Both the position numbers and the translations under genes were made by a program. From assembly GCF_000245015.1 (NCBI RefSeq), contig NZ_JH600070.1, positions 186,001 to 250,000 on the forward strand: DNA of 64,000 nt. The letters are read 5' to 3'. Source of the DNA: Beggiatoa alba B18LD (GTDB lineage: Bacteria > Pseudomonadota > Gammaproteobacteria > Beggiatoales > Beggiatoaceae). Position 1 is the stretch's first letter. Every line of letters begins with the position of its first letter. Below, one piece after another: positions 9,166 through 19,004 of this stretch. The notes below the pieces were generated by a model. The model was not told where the DNA came from. It did not search any database and worked only from the letters and a program-made list of their open reading frames with translations.

Positions 9166-10440
9166 TTATATAAGTGGAAACAGTTGTTGCATTAGCCCTT
9201 TTTTGTGTTGTTTGAGGGTGTTAATTTTTTGGGTCTGGGCGGTGATGAGGTCGTCGAGGGACGAGAGGCAGGAGGCGATTTTTTGTTGTTCGGGGAGGGA
9301 GGGAAACGAAATTATTATTGCATTACAACTATCCTTATTTAAATATGCAATTGTTGTATGTGTTGCCATTCTTTCCATCTGATTCTTATGTAACACTAGG
9401 GAATACAGTAAATAGTAATTATTAATTATTTGACTAGGTAACCAAGCATGTAATTGTTGATTAATAACTAAATCCTGCTCACAAATTGATACTAAACCAA
9501 ATGTTCCAACACAAGACATAATAACTGAGTTTTTAGGTACAATCTTTGCCCCACATTCCTTAATTTCTTCTATTGAAAGCCCTAATTTACTAATTGATGA
9601 GTGTATTTTTACGCCTTGAATATCTGGAATTGTAATCCACGGTATATTTCCAGTGAATGATTTAGGTTTGTTTCTCCCTGATACTATGCAGTCACAAATA
9701 TCCCCCAGTGTTTTTTCCTCCCACTCCCCCGCCCCCAAAAACTCAGGAAACCGCAATTGTGGGACAGTTTCGCCCTCAGCGGGAAAAAGTTGTTGCATCA
9801 AGGCTTTTTTATGCGCTTTGAGCGTGGCGAGCTGTTGCGTTTCTGCGCTGATGAGGTCGTCGAGGGAGGAGAGGCAATTGGCGATTTTTTGTTGTTCGGG
9901 GAAGGAGGGTAAAGATATTTCAAAATTCTTTAAGGAATTTCCAGATAATTCTTTAAAAGTATTACCTGCGCCTAAGTCAATCAGCGAAGACTTAAAAATA
10001 AAAAGCGCATAATATAAAAAATCGTAATTAGTTAACTCTTTAGGAATTAGTCCTTTACATCCTTGATTAATCGCCATTTCAGACTTATTAATAGCTAGAT
10101 GCCCAATTGGGGCGCGTGTTGAAATTATAACGGAGTTGATAGGTAGCAAATCAGAAGAGCAATTTTTAAGTCCTGTTATCGTTATTTTTCTTACAGTTGA
10201 ATCTATAAAACGAGTTTCTATTTTTCCCATTTCAGCAGGTGTAAGCCATTCGATAGAACCGTTCCAATAGTCTGGATTTGATGTATCTGGAGTTCCGCCT
10301 TGTGTGATTTTTTTGCATATATCAATGAGTTTTCTTTCCTCCCACTCCCCCGCCTCCAAAAACTCAGGAAACCGCAAACGAGGCACAAGCCCCTGCCCTG
10401 CCGACGACTTCACTGTCTTCATCTCCTTATCACTGCTCAT
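9166..10440 (-). CDS. hsdS: Type I restriction-modification system, specificity subunit HsdS
   Basis: HsdS recognises the split DNA target for both methylation and restriction. The 424 residues show two target-recognition domains, each introduced by RLRFPEFLEAGEWEE or QLRFPEFLGAGEWEE and each closed by a near-identical coiled spacer (FPEQQKIANCLSSLDDLI and LPEQQKIASCLSSLDDLI). The near-identical halves are typical and make domain exchange by recombination easy. The gene overlaps the end of hsdR by 11 bases. A second ATG follows the first by six codons, but AAGGAG abuts it too closely to favour it. Confidence 0.95.
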   Translation of the reverse strand: MSSDKEMKTVKSSAGQGLVPRLRFPEFLEAGEWEERKLIDICKKITQGGTPDTSNPDYWNGSIEWLTPAEMGKIETRFIDSTVRKITITGLKNCSSDLLPINSVIISTRAPIGHLAINKSEMAINQGCKGLIPKELTNYDFLYYALFIFKSSLIDLGAGNTFKELSGNSLKNFEISLPSFPEQQKIANCLSSLDDLISAETQQLATLKAHKKALMQQLFPAEGETVPQLRFPEFLGAGEWEEKTLGDICDCIVSGRNKPKSFTGNIPWITIPDIQGVKIHSSISKLGLSIEEIKECGAKIVPKNSVIMSCVGTFGLVSICEQDLVINQQLHAWLPSQIINNYYLLYSLVLHKNQMERMATHTTIAYLNKDSCNAIIISFPSLPEQQKIASCLSSLDDLITAQTQKINTLKQHKKGLMQQLFPLI

Positions 10441-13408
10441 AAATCTTTAACCCCGAAATTTCTCGCCCTTTAGCACACTGATGTAAAAAAGGAATTAAAT
10501 CAACCATTAAAGCCTGCTCTCTCTGCCCGCGCAACTTCCACCCCAAATCCAACGGCGCAAACAACTCACTCAACTGCTCACCATCAAACACCATCCGCCG
10601 CAAAACACCCGCAACAAAATCCTGCAACGCAACCGCATCAAGCCCATGTTGACGCGCCATATCCCGCAACACCCGCGCAAAATTATCCGCCTTAAACTGC
10701 GCATAACCCGCATGAATTGCCTCCACACTCAAACTTTTACCCATTTCCAACGTACCAATATACGCAGCAATCTCATCCCGCTCATCCATAAACTTCGCAT
10801 CAGACTGAATTAAATCAATCAACTGCTCACGGCTCATTTTCTGCTTTTCGGGCGACTCCTGCGAATAACGCGCAATCAACGTCATAATATAATCGTAATC
10901 AATCACCGCCGAAGCAAACAACACAAACTCAAAATCGAGCTGCTCAACCTCAGGCGCGACCGACTCATCTTGTTTGCCTTGCAATTCGCGCAACCGTTGC
11001 GCAACATCCAAATAACTTCTTTTAAAACCTTGCAACTGCTCAGTTGGTAATATCTGCTCAATCGTTGCCGTATTTTCTTCTGTTAAATCCGTATATTGCG
11101 CAAGCTGGGTTTTAATCCGCTGTATCTCTTTAAACAAATTCACAAAATTTGCCCGCGCCTTATCGCCTTTAATATTCGCCACTTCCGACGGCGCAACAGC
11201 TAAATCATTTTTTTGCATAAACGATTCTAACGCCTGCACAGCGGTTTGATACTTCTCAATCACAACGGGGGCTTTATCCACTAACCAAATTTCTTGCGCC
11301 GCTCGACTCGCCTGCCCTGAAAACAAATTAATAGCCGTATCAACTTCTTCCTGCTGTTGACGAAAATCCAAAATATTGCCATAAGGCTTAGTATCATTCA
11401 AAACGCGATTTGTCCGTGAAAAAGCCTGAATTAAACTATGATATTTAAGATTTTTATCCACATACAACGTATTCAAATACTTAGAATCAAACCCCGTCAA
11501 CAACATATCCACAACAATCACAATATCGATTTTTTGCGAATGCGATAAATCACTATTTGGATACTGCTGGTCTTTAATCCGTTTTTGAACATCTTGATAA
11601 TAAAGGTCAAACTCATTAATACTGTAATTTGTCCCATAACGAGCGTTATAGTCGGCAATAATCGCCATTAACGCGCTTTTCTTCTGCTCAGGATTATGCT
11701 TATTATCTTCCTTTTCCTGAAGCAAATCATTCACAAGCGTGCTGATATTCGAATTTTGCGCTTTATCACCAGACGTAAGCGGCGGCGAAAAAATACAAGC
11801 AATATTCAACGGTTTAGCATCTGCTTGTAACTCTTTAAACAACGCATAATATTCAATCGCATCATCAATCGACGCAGTTGCAAAAATCGCATTAAAACGG
11901 CAATCATTCGTTGCCGCCGCATGTTTCGCAAGAATCGCCTCAACAATGGCGCGTTTTGCCAATCCTTCGCCTGCTTTCTTGGGCGGATTGCCTTCAGGCT
12001 TATAATAATTGACATGAAAACGCAAAACATTGCGGTCTTCAATCGCGTGCGTAATCGTATAACTGTGTAATTGATGTTGAAAAATCGCTTGCGTCGTTTT
12101 ATAAGAAGCCTGCTGTCCTTCAATTTGCTGATAACTGGCATTTTCTTCAAAAATCGGCGTACCCGTAAAACCAAACAATTGAGAATTAGGAAAAAACTCC
12201 TTAATCGCCTGATGATTTTCCCCAAACTGCGAACGATGACACTCATCAAAAATAAAAACAACACGCTTATCCTGCAACGCCTTCAACCGCTCGCGATAAT
12301 GCCGTTTTTTACCCTTCTGCGTTGTTCCCTCATCATCCAACGCAATCCCCAACTTTTGAATAGTCGTAACAATGACTTTATCCGCATAATCATCCGACAA
12401 TAAACGAGACACTAAACTTTCTGTATTAGTATTTTCCTCAACACAACCCGCTTGAAATTTATTAAATTCCTCGCGGGTTTGGCGGTCTAAATCCTTACGG
12501 TCAACCACAAACAAACATTTATCAATATCAGGATTACTTTTTAATAACGTCGCGGCTTTAAAAGAAGTCAACGTTTTACCGCTGCCCGTCGTATGCCAAA
12601 TATACCCATTACCACAATGCTGATGAATACAAGCGACAATCGCCTTAACCGCATAAATTTGATAAGGGCGCATCATCAATAATTTTTGCTCACTCGCCAC
12701 TAACACCATGTAATGGCTAATCATTTCCCCCAGTGTACACTTAGCAAGAAATTTATCCGCAAACGCATCTAAATGAGTAATTTTTTTATTATTTTCATCG
12801 GCAAATTGATAAAGCGGTAAAAAACGCTCATCCGCATTAAAATGAAAATGACGCAAGTTATTATTAGCAAAATACCATGTATCTATCTGATTACTCACGA
12901 TAAACAACTGTAAAAAACAAAGCAAAGTTTTATTATAACCATTCCCCGCATCATTCTTATATTCAATGATTTGCTGCATTGCCCGACGCGGGGTAATCTG
13001 ATGACTTTTTAACTCAATTTGCACCACAGGCACGCCATTCAGTAACAACAACACATCATAACGATGATAACTACTTTCAGTATTCATGCGTAACTGGTTG
13101 ATAACTTCAAAAGTATTTTTGCACCAGTCTTTAATATTCACTAAGGTATAATGCAGTGGCGTACCGTCATCCCGCTCGAAACTATTCCGCTCGCGCAAAT
13201 GTTTAGCCGACGCAAACACATCAGGGCTAATAATTTGCGCTAACAAACGGCTAAATTCGCTATCAGTCAATTTAACCGCATTTAATGCGTCAAAATGCGC
13301 CCGAAAATTCGCTTTTAACGCCTCATAATCATGAATATCTGGGCGATAACTATATTTAAGTAATTCTAATTTATGAATAAAAAAATCTTCAATATCTTTT
13401 TCTGTCAT
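10430..13408 (-). CDS. hsdR: Type I restriction enzyme, translocase/endonuclease subunit HsdR
   Basis: HsdR pulls DNA using ATP and cleaves unmodified DNA far from the target. The 992 residues match the family. An N-terminal PD-(D/E)xK nuclease carries the core DVLLLLNGVPVVQIELK (about 115-133). Two RecA-like helicase domains follow with motif I TTGSGKT (near 271), motif II DECHR (near 388) and motif III GFTGTP. The C-terminal helical part binds the methyltransferase. It is the first gene of the operon, with AAGGA about 10 bases before the ATG. All key motifs look intact. Confidence 0.97.
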   Translation of the reverse strand: MTEKDIEDFFIHKLELLKYSYRPDIHDYEALKANFRAHFDALNAVKLTDSEFSRLLAQIISPDVFASAKHLRERNSFERDDGTPLHYTLVNIKDWCKNTFEVINQLRMNTESSYHRYDVLLLLNGVPVVQIELKSHQITPRRAMQQIIEYKNDAGNGYNKTLLCFLQLFIVSNQIDTWYFANNNLRHFHFNADERFLPLYQFADENNKKITHLDAFADKFLAKCTLGEMISHYMVLVASEQKLLMMRPYQIYAVKAIVACIHQHCGNGYIWHTTGSGKTLTSFKAATLLKSNPDIDKCLFVVDRKDLDRQTREEFNKFQAGCVEENTNTESLVSRLLSDDYADKVIVTTIQKLGIALDDEGTTQKGKKRHYRERLKALQDKRVVFIFDECHRSQFGENHQAIKEFFPNSQLFGFTGTPIFEENASYQQIEGQQASYKTTQAIFQHQLHSYTITHAIEDRNVLRFHVNYYKPEGNPPKKAGEGLAKRAIVEAILAKHAAATNDCRFNAIFATASIDDAIEYYALFKELQADAKPLNIACIFSPPLTSGDKAQNSNISTLVNDLLQEKEDNKHNPEQKKSALMAIIADYNARYGTNYSINEFDLYYQDVQKRIKDQQYPNSDLSHSQKIDIVIVVDMLLTGFDSKYLNTLYVDKNLKYHSLIQAFSRTNRVLNDTKPYGNILDFRQQQEEVDTAINLFSGQASRAAQEIWLVDKAPVVIEKYQTAVQALESFMQKNDLAVAPSEVANIKGDKARANFVNLFKEIQRIKTQLAQYTDLTEENTATIEQILPTEQLQGFKRSYLDVAQRLRELQGKQDESVAPEVEQLDFEFVLFASAVIDYDYIMTLIARYSQESPEKQKMSREQLIDLIQSDAKFMDERDEIAAYIGTLEMGKSLSVEAIHAGYAQFKADNFARVLRDMARQHGLDAVALQDFVAGVLRRMVFDGEQLSELFAPLDLGWKLRGQREQALMVDLIPFLHQCAKGREISGLKIYEQ

Positions 13409-13479
13409 TGCGCAAAGTCCTTATAAAGTTTTGCACTTGTTCCTATTTAAAAGAGCTTCAGCTATTTTACGCCTGAAAA

Positions 13480-13544
13480 TATAGTAAACGCACTATAAAA
13501 CGATGCGAAGGACTGGCAGTCCTAATTATGATACGTTTACTATA
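13480..13544. repeat. Repeat family B, 65-bp variant
   Basis: It starts TATAGTAAACGCACTATAAA and ends ACGTTTACTATA, with one GGACTGGCAGTCC palindrome in the middle. It is the shortest B form in the window and lies upstream of hsdR. Confidence 0.8.
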
Positions 13545-13549
13545 TTGGT

Positions 13550-13696
13550 TTGCTCGTTACCAAGCTCTGCTTGGTAATGCCTGCCTTGCAAGCTCCGCTT
13601 GCCGAATACAAGCAAACTTAAGATTGAAGCGTTCAAGTACAAGTCAAGCAGAGCTTGGCGAGTAGGCATTACCAAGTGAAACTTGGTAACGAGCAA
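13550..13696. repeat. Long imperfect palindrome (repeat type C)
   Basis: TTGCTCGTTACCAAG near 13550 is matched by CTTGGTAACGAGCAA ending at 13696. The inner arms also pair: CTTGGTAATGCCT with AGGCATTACCAAG. Smaller palindromes such as GCAAGCTCCGCTTGC lie in the middle. Only this copy is seen in the window. It sits between a 65-bp B copy and the right end of an A copy. Confidence 0.7.
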
Positions 13697-13710
13697 TTCA
13701 CTATTTTATT

Positions 13711-13736
13711 TATGAAATCTCGCAGAACTCAGGTTA
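13711..13736. repeat. Right end of a repeat family A copy
   Basis: TTTATGAAATCTCGCAGAAC followed by TCAGGTT matches the right terminal part of family A copies (for example 6481-6498). The rest of the element is missing here. It abuts the B copy at 13739. Confidence 0.6.
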
Positions 13737-13738
13737 AA

Positions 13739-13833
13739 TATAGTAAACGTATTATAAAACGACATGAAGGACTGGCAGTCCTGTGAGGACTGCCAGTCCT
13801 AGATTTAAATTACTTTATGGTACGGTTACTATA
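13739..13833. repeat. Repeat family B, 95-bp form
   Basis: Ends TATAGTAAACGTATTATAAA and GGTACGGTTACTATA are inverted, and the core is a double palindrome (GGACTGGCAGTCC ... GGACTGCCAGTCC). It is nearly identical in layout to the copies at 44417 and 62298. Confidence 0.85.
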
Positions 13834-13843
13834 AGATATCAAT

Positions 13844-13880
13844 AAAAAAACCTGACAAGCGGTTAAACTTGACAGGTTTG
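13844..13880 (-). terminator. Rho-independent terminator of hppA
   Basis: AAACCTGACAAG and CTTGACAGGTTT form a stem with one mismatch. On the minus strand the stem is followed by a run of seven T. It lies about 30 bases past the hppA stop. Confidence 0.85.
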
Positions 13881-13907
13881 ATTTAAAAAAGCGATTAATG
13901 GATTAAA

Positions 13908-15947
13908 TTATAAAAATGGCACTAATAACAACGCGACAATATTAATAATCTTAATCAAGGGATTAATCGCAGGACCTGCGGTGTCTTTGTAGGGGTCGCC
14001 GACGGTGTCGCCTGTTACAGCGGCTTTATGTGCGTCTGAGCCTTTTCCACCGTGATGTCCGTCTTCAATGTATTTCTTGGCGTTATCCCACGCGCCACCA
14101 CCTGTCGTCATGGAAATAGCAACAAATAAGCCTGTGATAATTGTCCCCATGAGTAACCCGCCTAAGGCTTGCGCACCGAGTAATAAGCCAACCAGAATTG
14201 GGACTAAAACAGGAAGTAAAGAGGGAATAATCATTTCTTTAATTGCCGCTGTTGTCAGCATATCCACTGCTTTGGAGTAGTCGGGTTTCGCGGTTTTTTC
14301 CATGATGCCACTAATTTCGCGGAATTGGCGACGCACTTCTATCACAACGCTACTCGCTGCCCGTCCAACCGCTTCCATTGCCATTGCGCCGAATAAGTAG
14401 GGAATCATCCCCCCAATGAATAAGCCAATAATGACGTGAGGGTTACTTAAATCAAAAGTGACCTGTGTCCCGCCACCAACATCAGCTAATTTATGTTGAA
14501 AGTCAGCAAAAAGGACGAGAGAAGCTAAACCCGCCGAGCCGATGGCGTAGCCTTTTGTAACCGCTTTTGTGGTATTGCCAACAGCGTCTAAAGGGTCGGT
14601 AATATTACGAATATCCTTGCCTAATTCTGCCATTTCTGCGATACCGCCTGCATTGTCAGTAATCGGGCCATAGGCATCTAGGGCAACGACGATGCCTGTC
14701 ATGGAGAGCATGGCAGTCGCGGCAATGGCAATGCCGTATAAACCTGCAAGCCAGTAGGCAACAAAAATACTTAAGCAGACAGCTAGCACGGGTAATGCAG
14801 TGGATTTCATAGAGATACCTAGCCCTGCAATCATGTTAGTGGCATGACCTGTTGTGGAGGCTTGGGCAATATGTCTGACGGGTGAGAATTCTGTCCCTGT
14901 GTAATATTCGGTAATCCAGACCATCAATGCAGTGAGAACAAGACCAACGAGGGAGGCGAAGTAGAGTTTAATCCCTGCGTCCCAGCCCATAAAGATGAGG
15001 ATGAGTGGTAGAAAGAGGACAGCGGAAATGCCTGCCGCGACGATTAATCCGCGATAGAGGGCATTCATGATTTTTTCGCCTTGGCGGTTAATCTTCACAA
15101 AGTATGTGCCAATAATAGAGGCGAGAATAGAAACACCACCTAAAACTAGCGGTAAAATCATGGACATCAGTGCTGTTTCTGGAGAGGTAGCGGCGAAGGT
15201 AATTCCACCAACTAACATGGTTGCAATCAGTGTAACGGCGTAAGTTTCAAATAGGTCTGCTGCCATCCCTGCGCAATCGCCAACATTATCGCCAACATTG
15301 TCTGCAATGACGGCAGGATTGCGAGGGTCATCTTCGGGAATGCCTGCTTCAACTTTGCCAACTAAATCCGCGCCAACGTCCGCCCCTTTGGTGAAAATCC
15401 CCCCGCCTAAACGGGCAAAAATGGAAATCAAGGATGCACCAAATCCAAGACCAATAAGCGGTGATAAGTTAATAATTTCCTTATCTGTATTTGTAGAGAA
15501 GTAAAGGAGTGAGAAATATAAAACCACCCCTAATAGTCCTAATCCAACGACTAACATCCCTGTAATTGCCCCACCACGAAATGCAAGGGCAAGTGCCGCA
15601 TTTAAGCCATTGCTGGCTGCTTGAGCCGTGCGTACGTTTGCACGGACAGAGACATGCATCCCAATAAAGCCCGCAGCCGCAGAAAGTAGCGCGCCGAGTA
15701 AGAAGCCAAAAGCGATTAAACCATCGAGTAACACCCATAAGATGATGAAGATAATCGCGCCCACAATGCCGATTGTGGTGTATTGTCGATTTAAATAGGC
15801 TTCAGCCCCTTCCTGTATGGCGGTTGCAATTTCTTGCATTCGCTCATTTCCTGCTGGTTGTGCCAAAATCCACTTGATAGAAATAACACCATAAAATAAT
15901 GCACCGCCTGCACATAACAGCGCGAACAACAATCCCAGCATAGCCAT
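13908..15947 (-). CDS. hppA: K+-independent proton-translocating membrane pyrophosphatase
   Basis: This enzyme couples hydrolysis of pyrophosphate to proton export or import across the membrane. It has 679 residues and about 16 hydrophobic segments. The signature [19 protein letters not shown] (about 205-225) holds the pyrophosphate-binding Asp residues. GNTTKA near residue 458-462 has Lys where K+-dependent enzymes have Ala, so the K+-independent proton-pumping class is expected. AGGAGG lies 6 bases before the ATG, and a strong terminator follows. It may recover energy from biosynthetic pyrophosphate during autotrophic growth. Confidence 0.97.
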   Translation of the reverse strand: MAMLGLLFALLCAGGALFYGVISIKWILAQPAGNERMQEIATAIQEGAEAYLNRQYTTIGIVGAIIFIILWVLLDGLIAFGFLLGALLSAAAGFIGMHVSVRANVRTAQAASNGLNAALALAFRGGAITGMLVVGLGLLGVVLYFSLLYFSTNTDKEIINLSPLIGLGFGASLISIFARLGGGIFTKGADVGADLVGKVEAGIPEDDPRNPAVIADNVGDNVGDCAGMAADLFETYAVTLIATMLVGGITFAATSPETALMSMILPLVLGGVSILASIIGTYFVKINRQGEKIMNALYRGLIVAAGISAVLFLPLILIFMGWDAGIKLYFASLVGLVLTALMVWITEYYTGTEFSPVRHIAQASTTGHATNMIAGLGISMKSTALPVLAVCLSIFVAYWLAGLYGIAIAATAMLSMTGIVVALDAYGPITDNAGGIAEMAELGKDIRNITDPLDAVGNTTKAVTKGYAIGSAGLASLVLFADFQHKLADVGGGTQVTFDLSNPHVIIGLFIGGMIPYLFGAMAMEAVGRAASSVVIEVRRQFREISGIMEKTAKPDYSKAVDMLTTAAIKEMIIPSLLPVLVPILVGLLLGAQALGGLLMGTIITGLFVAISMTTGGGAWDNAKKYIEDGHHGGKGSDAHKAAVTGDTVGDPYKDTAGPAINPLIKIINIVALLLVPFL

Positions 15948-16120
15948 ACGACATCCTCCTGATTGGTTGGTAAAACAGTTTTAAACGTCTATATAAATCC
16001 TCAAATAATGAAGTAAAAAACAGGTCTCTGATTTTTCTATCTTGAACCTAAATAAAGACCCACTGCTTTATGATAGGTTAAAAATCTGGATTTGCAGGAG
16101 GATGAGTTTTTACGATTGCG

Positions 16121-17068
16121 TTAATAGCGCATGGCATGTTGTAGGATTTGTACAGGATTATCTGTTGTTTGGCAGGGAATAAAGCGCATACCGTGTTGTT
16201 TAGCAAGGCGTTGTAGATGGGCTTGATGGAGAATAAACCGTTGTTCATAGGTTTGTACAATCTGTTTATCGCCTGTATATAAATTTACTTCTTGCGTGCC
16301 ATTACTTAAACGGTAGTAACCTGTTGGCGGGAGTTGCCCTTCTAATGGGTCTGATATAAAAAGCAACATCAGTTGATTATCTCGAGATAAATGGACAAGG
16401 TGAGATTCTCCTAACGCATTTAAATGACGAAAATCACTGATTAAAAAAATTAAACTAGCGGGGTGAACAACGTGGCGTAAACGTCCTAAGGCGGATTGAA
16501 TGGCTTCAGGGTGTGGGGTTTGCGTGAGAGTTTGTGTGTTAGCTAATTGTTTTAGCAATTGTAAAACCGCTGTTTTTCCCCGTCGTGGCTTTAGCTCATG
16601 ATGCTGTGTATCTGTAAAAATCTGTCCGCCAACACGGTCGCCTGCTTGGTGAGCTGTCCACGCTAATAAACTCGCTAATTGCGCCGCCAATACGGATTTA
16701 AAAACGCCACGTGTCGCAAAAAACATGGGGGCGCGGTGGTCAACCCAAACAAAAACGGGGCGTTCGCGCTCTTCACGAAACAGTTTTGTATGGACTTTGC
16801 CCGTCCGTGCTGTCACTCGCCAATCAATCGCTCGAATATCATCGCCTGCTTGATACGGACGCGCTTCATCAAACTCCATGCCCCGTCCTTTAAATGGCGA
16901 TACATAACCACCAATTTGTTTTGCATGGGGTTTACGGGTTTGCCACAATTGCAGACTGGTGGCAAATTGATTTAAATGAATTAATTGCGCTAAATTGACG
17001 GCAACACGCTCATTCATAGCGGTTTGTGTTGCGTTTATTGTACTAACAGTTTGCTTGCGGAAAAACAT
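16121..17068 (-). CDS. DUF58 domain protein, partner of MoxR ATPase
   Basis: DUF58 proteins have a von Willebrand A-like fold and are encoded next to MoxR ATPases; they are thought to act in cell-envelope or protein-complex assembly. The core is KGRGMEFDEARPYQAGDDIR followed directly by AIDWRVTARTGK, then FREERERPVFVWVDH. I prefer the ATG at 17068 because AGAAAGGG lies 7 bases upstream; a start at 17095 would add nine residues. The stop of the MoxR gene is 32 bases upstream of this start, so the two form an operon. Confidence 0.9.
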   Translation of the reverse strand: MFFRKQTVSTINATQTAMNERVAVNLAQLIHLNQFATSLQLWQTRKPHAKQIGGYVSPFKGRGMEFDEARPYQAGDDIRAIDWRVTARTGKVHTKLFREERERPVFVWVDHRAPMFFATRGVFKSVLAAQLASLLAWTAHQAGDRVGGQIFTDTQHHELKPRRGKTAVLQLLKQLANTQTLTQTPHPEAIQSALGRLRHVVHPASLIFLISDFRHLNALGESHLVHLSRDNQLMLLFISDPLEGQLPPTGYYRLSNGTQEVNLYTGDKQIVQTYEQRFILHQAHLQRLAKQHGMRFIPCQTTDNPVQILQHAMRY

Positions 17069-17100
17069 GACATGCCCTTTCTGAAAAAAAGCCATCAGGC

Positions 17101-18081
17101 TTAAGGTACAGCAATCCGTGCTAACAATTCAGCAATCACCGTGTCACTACTGACACCATCCGCTTCTGCTTCATAATTTAATAAAATCCGATGTCGTAAA
17201 ACATCATACGCCATCGCTTGAATATCCTCAGGCGCGACAAAATCCCGACCTGCTAACCATGCATGAGCCCGCGCACAACGTTCTAAGGCAATACTCGCAC
17301 GTGGACTTGCACCATATTGTATCCACTTTGCCAAATCATCCCCATACGGGCGCGGATTACGTGTTGCAAGGACTAATTGCAATAAATAATCTTCTAAATC
17401 CTCAGCTAAATGCAATTGTAAAATAGCTTGTCGTGCCTCAAAAATCGTTGCTTGACTGACACGGGGGCAAACCTTGCGCGATGTATGACTATCATTAGCT
17501 TGCAACGCTTCTTGACGCGCTAAACGTAAAATAGATTTTTCATGCACGGGGTCGGGATAAGTAATCTTGACGTACATTAAAAAGCGGTCGAGCTGTGCTT
17601 CTGGCAATGGATACGTGCCCTCTTGCTCAATGGGGTTTTGTGTCGCCATCACTAAAAATAAAGTAGGTAATGCATAAGTGGTACGCCCAACAGTAATCTG
17701 ACGCTCTGCCATTGCTTCTAATAAAGCCGATTGGACTTTCGCGGGAGCGCGATTAATTTCATCCGCTAAGACTAAATGATGAAATAAAGGACCTTGTTGA
17801 AATTGAAAACTGGCATCTTGCGGGCGATAGATTTCTGTCCCCGTTAAATCCGCAGGCAATAAATCAGGGGTAAACTGAATTCGATGAAAATCCCCCTCAA
17901 TTCCCTCACTTAATACTTTAATTGCCCGTGTTTTCGCCAAACCAGGAGCACCTTCAACCAATAAATGCCCATCGGCTAATAAGGCAATCAATAAACGTTC
18001 AACAAGTGACGCTTGTCCTAAAATTTGCTCGCTGATATGCGCCTGCAATTCTTTGATGATAGACTGTATTGTTTCACTCAT
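17101..18081 (-). CDS. MoxR-family AAA+ ATPase
   Basis: MoxR ATPases act as chaperones that mature or insert cofactors into protein complexes, usually with DUF58 and VWA proteins. The protein has Walker A EGAPGLAKTRAI, Walker B HLVLADEINRAPAK, sensor 1 FLVMATQNP and the C-terminal lid. A TTG start at 18108 is possible, but the ATG at 18081 gives the standard N-terminus MSETIQ. The DUF58 gene follows at once. The VWA genes of a full Bat operon are absent; BatD lies 1.3 kb away beyond a gene on the other strand. Confidence 0.92.
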   Translation of the reverse strand: MSETIQSIIKELQAHISEQILGQASLVERLLIALLADGHLLVEGAPGLAKTRAIKVLSEGIEGDFHRIQFTPDLLPADLTGTEIYRPQDASFQFQQGPLFHHLVLADEINRAPAKVQSALLEAMAERQITVGRTTYALPTLFLVMATQNPIEQEGTYPLPEAQLDRFLMYVKITYPDPVHEKSILRLARQEALQANDSHTSRKVCPRVSQATIFEARQAILQLHLAEDLEDYLLQLVLATRNPRPYGDDLAKWIQYGASPRASIALERCARAHAWLAGRDFVAPEDIQAMAYDVLRHRILLNYEAEADGVSSDTVIAELLARIAVP

Positions 18082-18419
18082 ACCCTGTGTTTTAACTCCT
18101 AAAAACAACGGTTACGAAAGGCTTCAAAAAGAAAGTAGATAGATGATTATTATGCCGTATTCTCATTATTTAAAGATTAATCTTTAGTAATTCAAACAAG
18201 CCCATTGATAACACATTATTTCTGACTTAAATTATTTTAATACGATGAATTACATTGAAAATAAGCAAGTTTGATTTCACAAATCTGAGCGTTTATTACT
18301 TTACGTTTAAACCGTTATACGGTACAACTAACACGCTAAAATTGATAAATAGGCTAGAAAAATACCGATTTCTGTTTGAATCCTATTTAAACATCACCAA
18401 ACGATTAGAGGAATACAAA

Positions 18420-19004
18420 ATGAAAAAATGGTTAGCTATCTTAGGGCTAGTCACCTTTAGTATGAACAGTGCTGTCAGCTTTGCCGCTGATGTTGTCGGC
18501 ACACTGGCAGTTAAATCCACCATGATGGTACGTGGAACACCCGAAAAAGTATGGGGTATTATTGGCGGATTCAACGATTTACCCAAATGGCATCCAGCCA
18601 TTGCAAAAAGCCAGCTAGAAATCAGTGGCGATGCCAATTCAGGCGGGATTACTTCCCGTATTTTGACCTTAAATGTACCTGATAATCCTGTCATTGTTGA
18701 ACAATTGCTCAGTCAAGACCCTGAAAAAATGACGTATAGTTACGCCATTACCAAAACCGTCCCAGAGGTTTTACCCGTTCAAAACTACATGTCAACCATT
18801 AGCGTTGTACCTGTTGACAAAAATCAATCTCAAGTCATTTGGGAAGGCTCATTTTCCGCCCTGCCCAACACAGACCCCGCAAAGGCTAAAGAAATCGTTG
18901 AAAATGTATATACGACGGGTTTAATCAACTTAAAAGGGATGTTAAACACCACCGCTGATGGTAAGGTGTTACCCGAACGTGAAAACAGCCGCGTTGCTAA
19001 ATAA
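18420..19004 (+). CDS. Secreted SRPBCC (START-like) family protein
   Basis: The SRPBCC fold binds hydrophobic ligands; some members are polyketide cyclases. The true start is the ATG at 18420, with GAGGAAT upstream, which gives a Sec signal peptide (MKKWLAILGLVTFSMN..., cleavage likely after SFA). The mature part carries RGTPEKVWGIIGGFNDLPKW, the usual first strand and helix of the fold. It is about 194 residues. Ligand and role are unknown. The reading frame extends upstream to 18255 but lacks a good start there. The repeat element at 19004 begins on the last base of its stop codon. Confidence 0.85.
   Translation: MKKWLAILGLVTFSMNSAVSFAADVVGTLAVKSTMMVRGTPEKVWGIIGGFNDLPKWHPAIAKSQLEISGDANSGGITSRILTLNVPDNPVIVEQLLSQDPEKMTYSYAITKTVPEVLPVQNYMSTISVVPVDKNQSQVIWEGSFSALPNTDPAKAKEIVENVYTTGLINLKGMLNTTADGKVLPERENSRVAK

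Noticed and set aside
18255-18419. Upstream extension of the SRPBCC gene
   Set aside because: The ATG at 18420 has a Shine-Dalgarno and starts a proper signal peptide; the extension would bury the signal.
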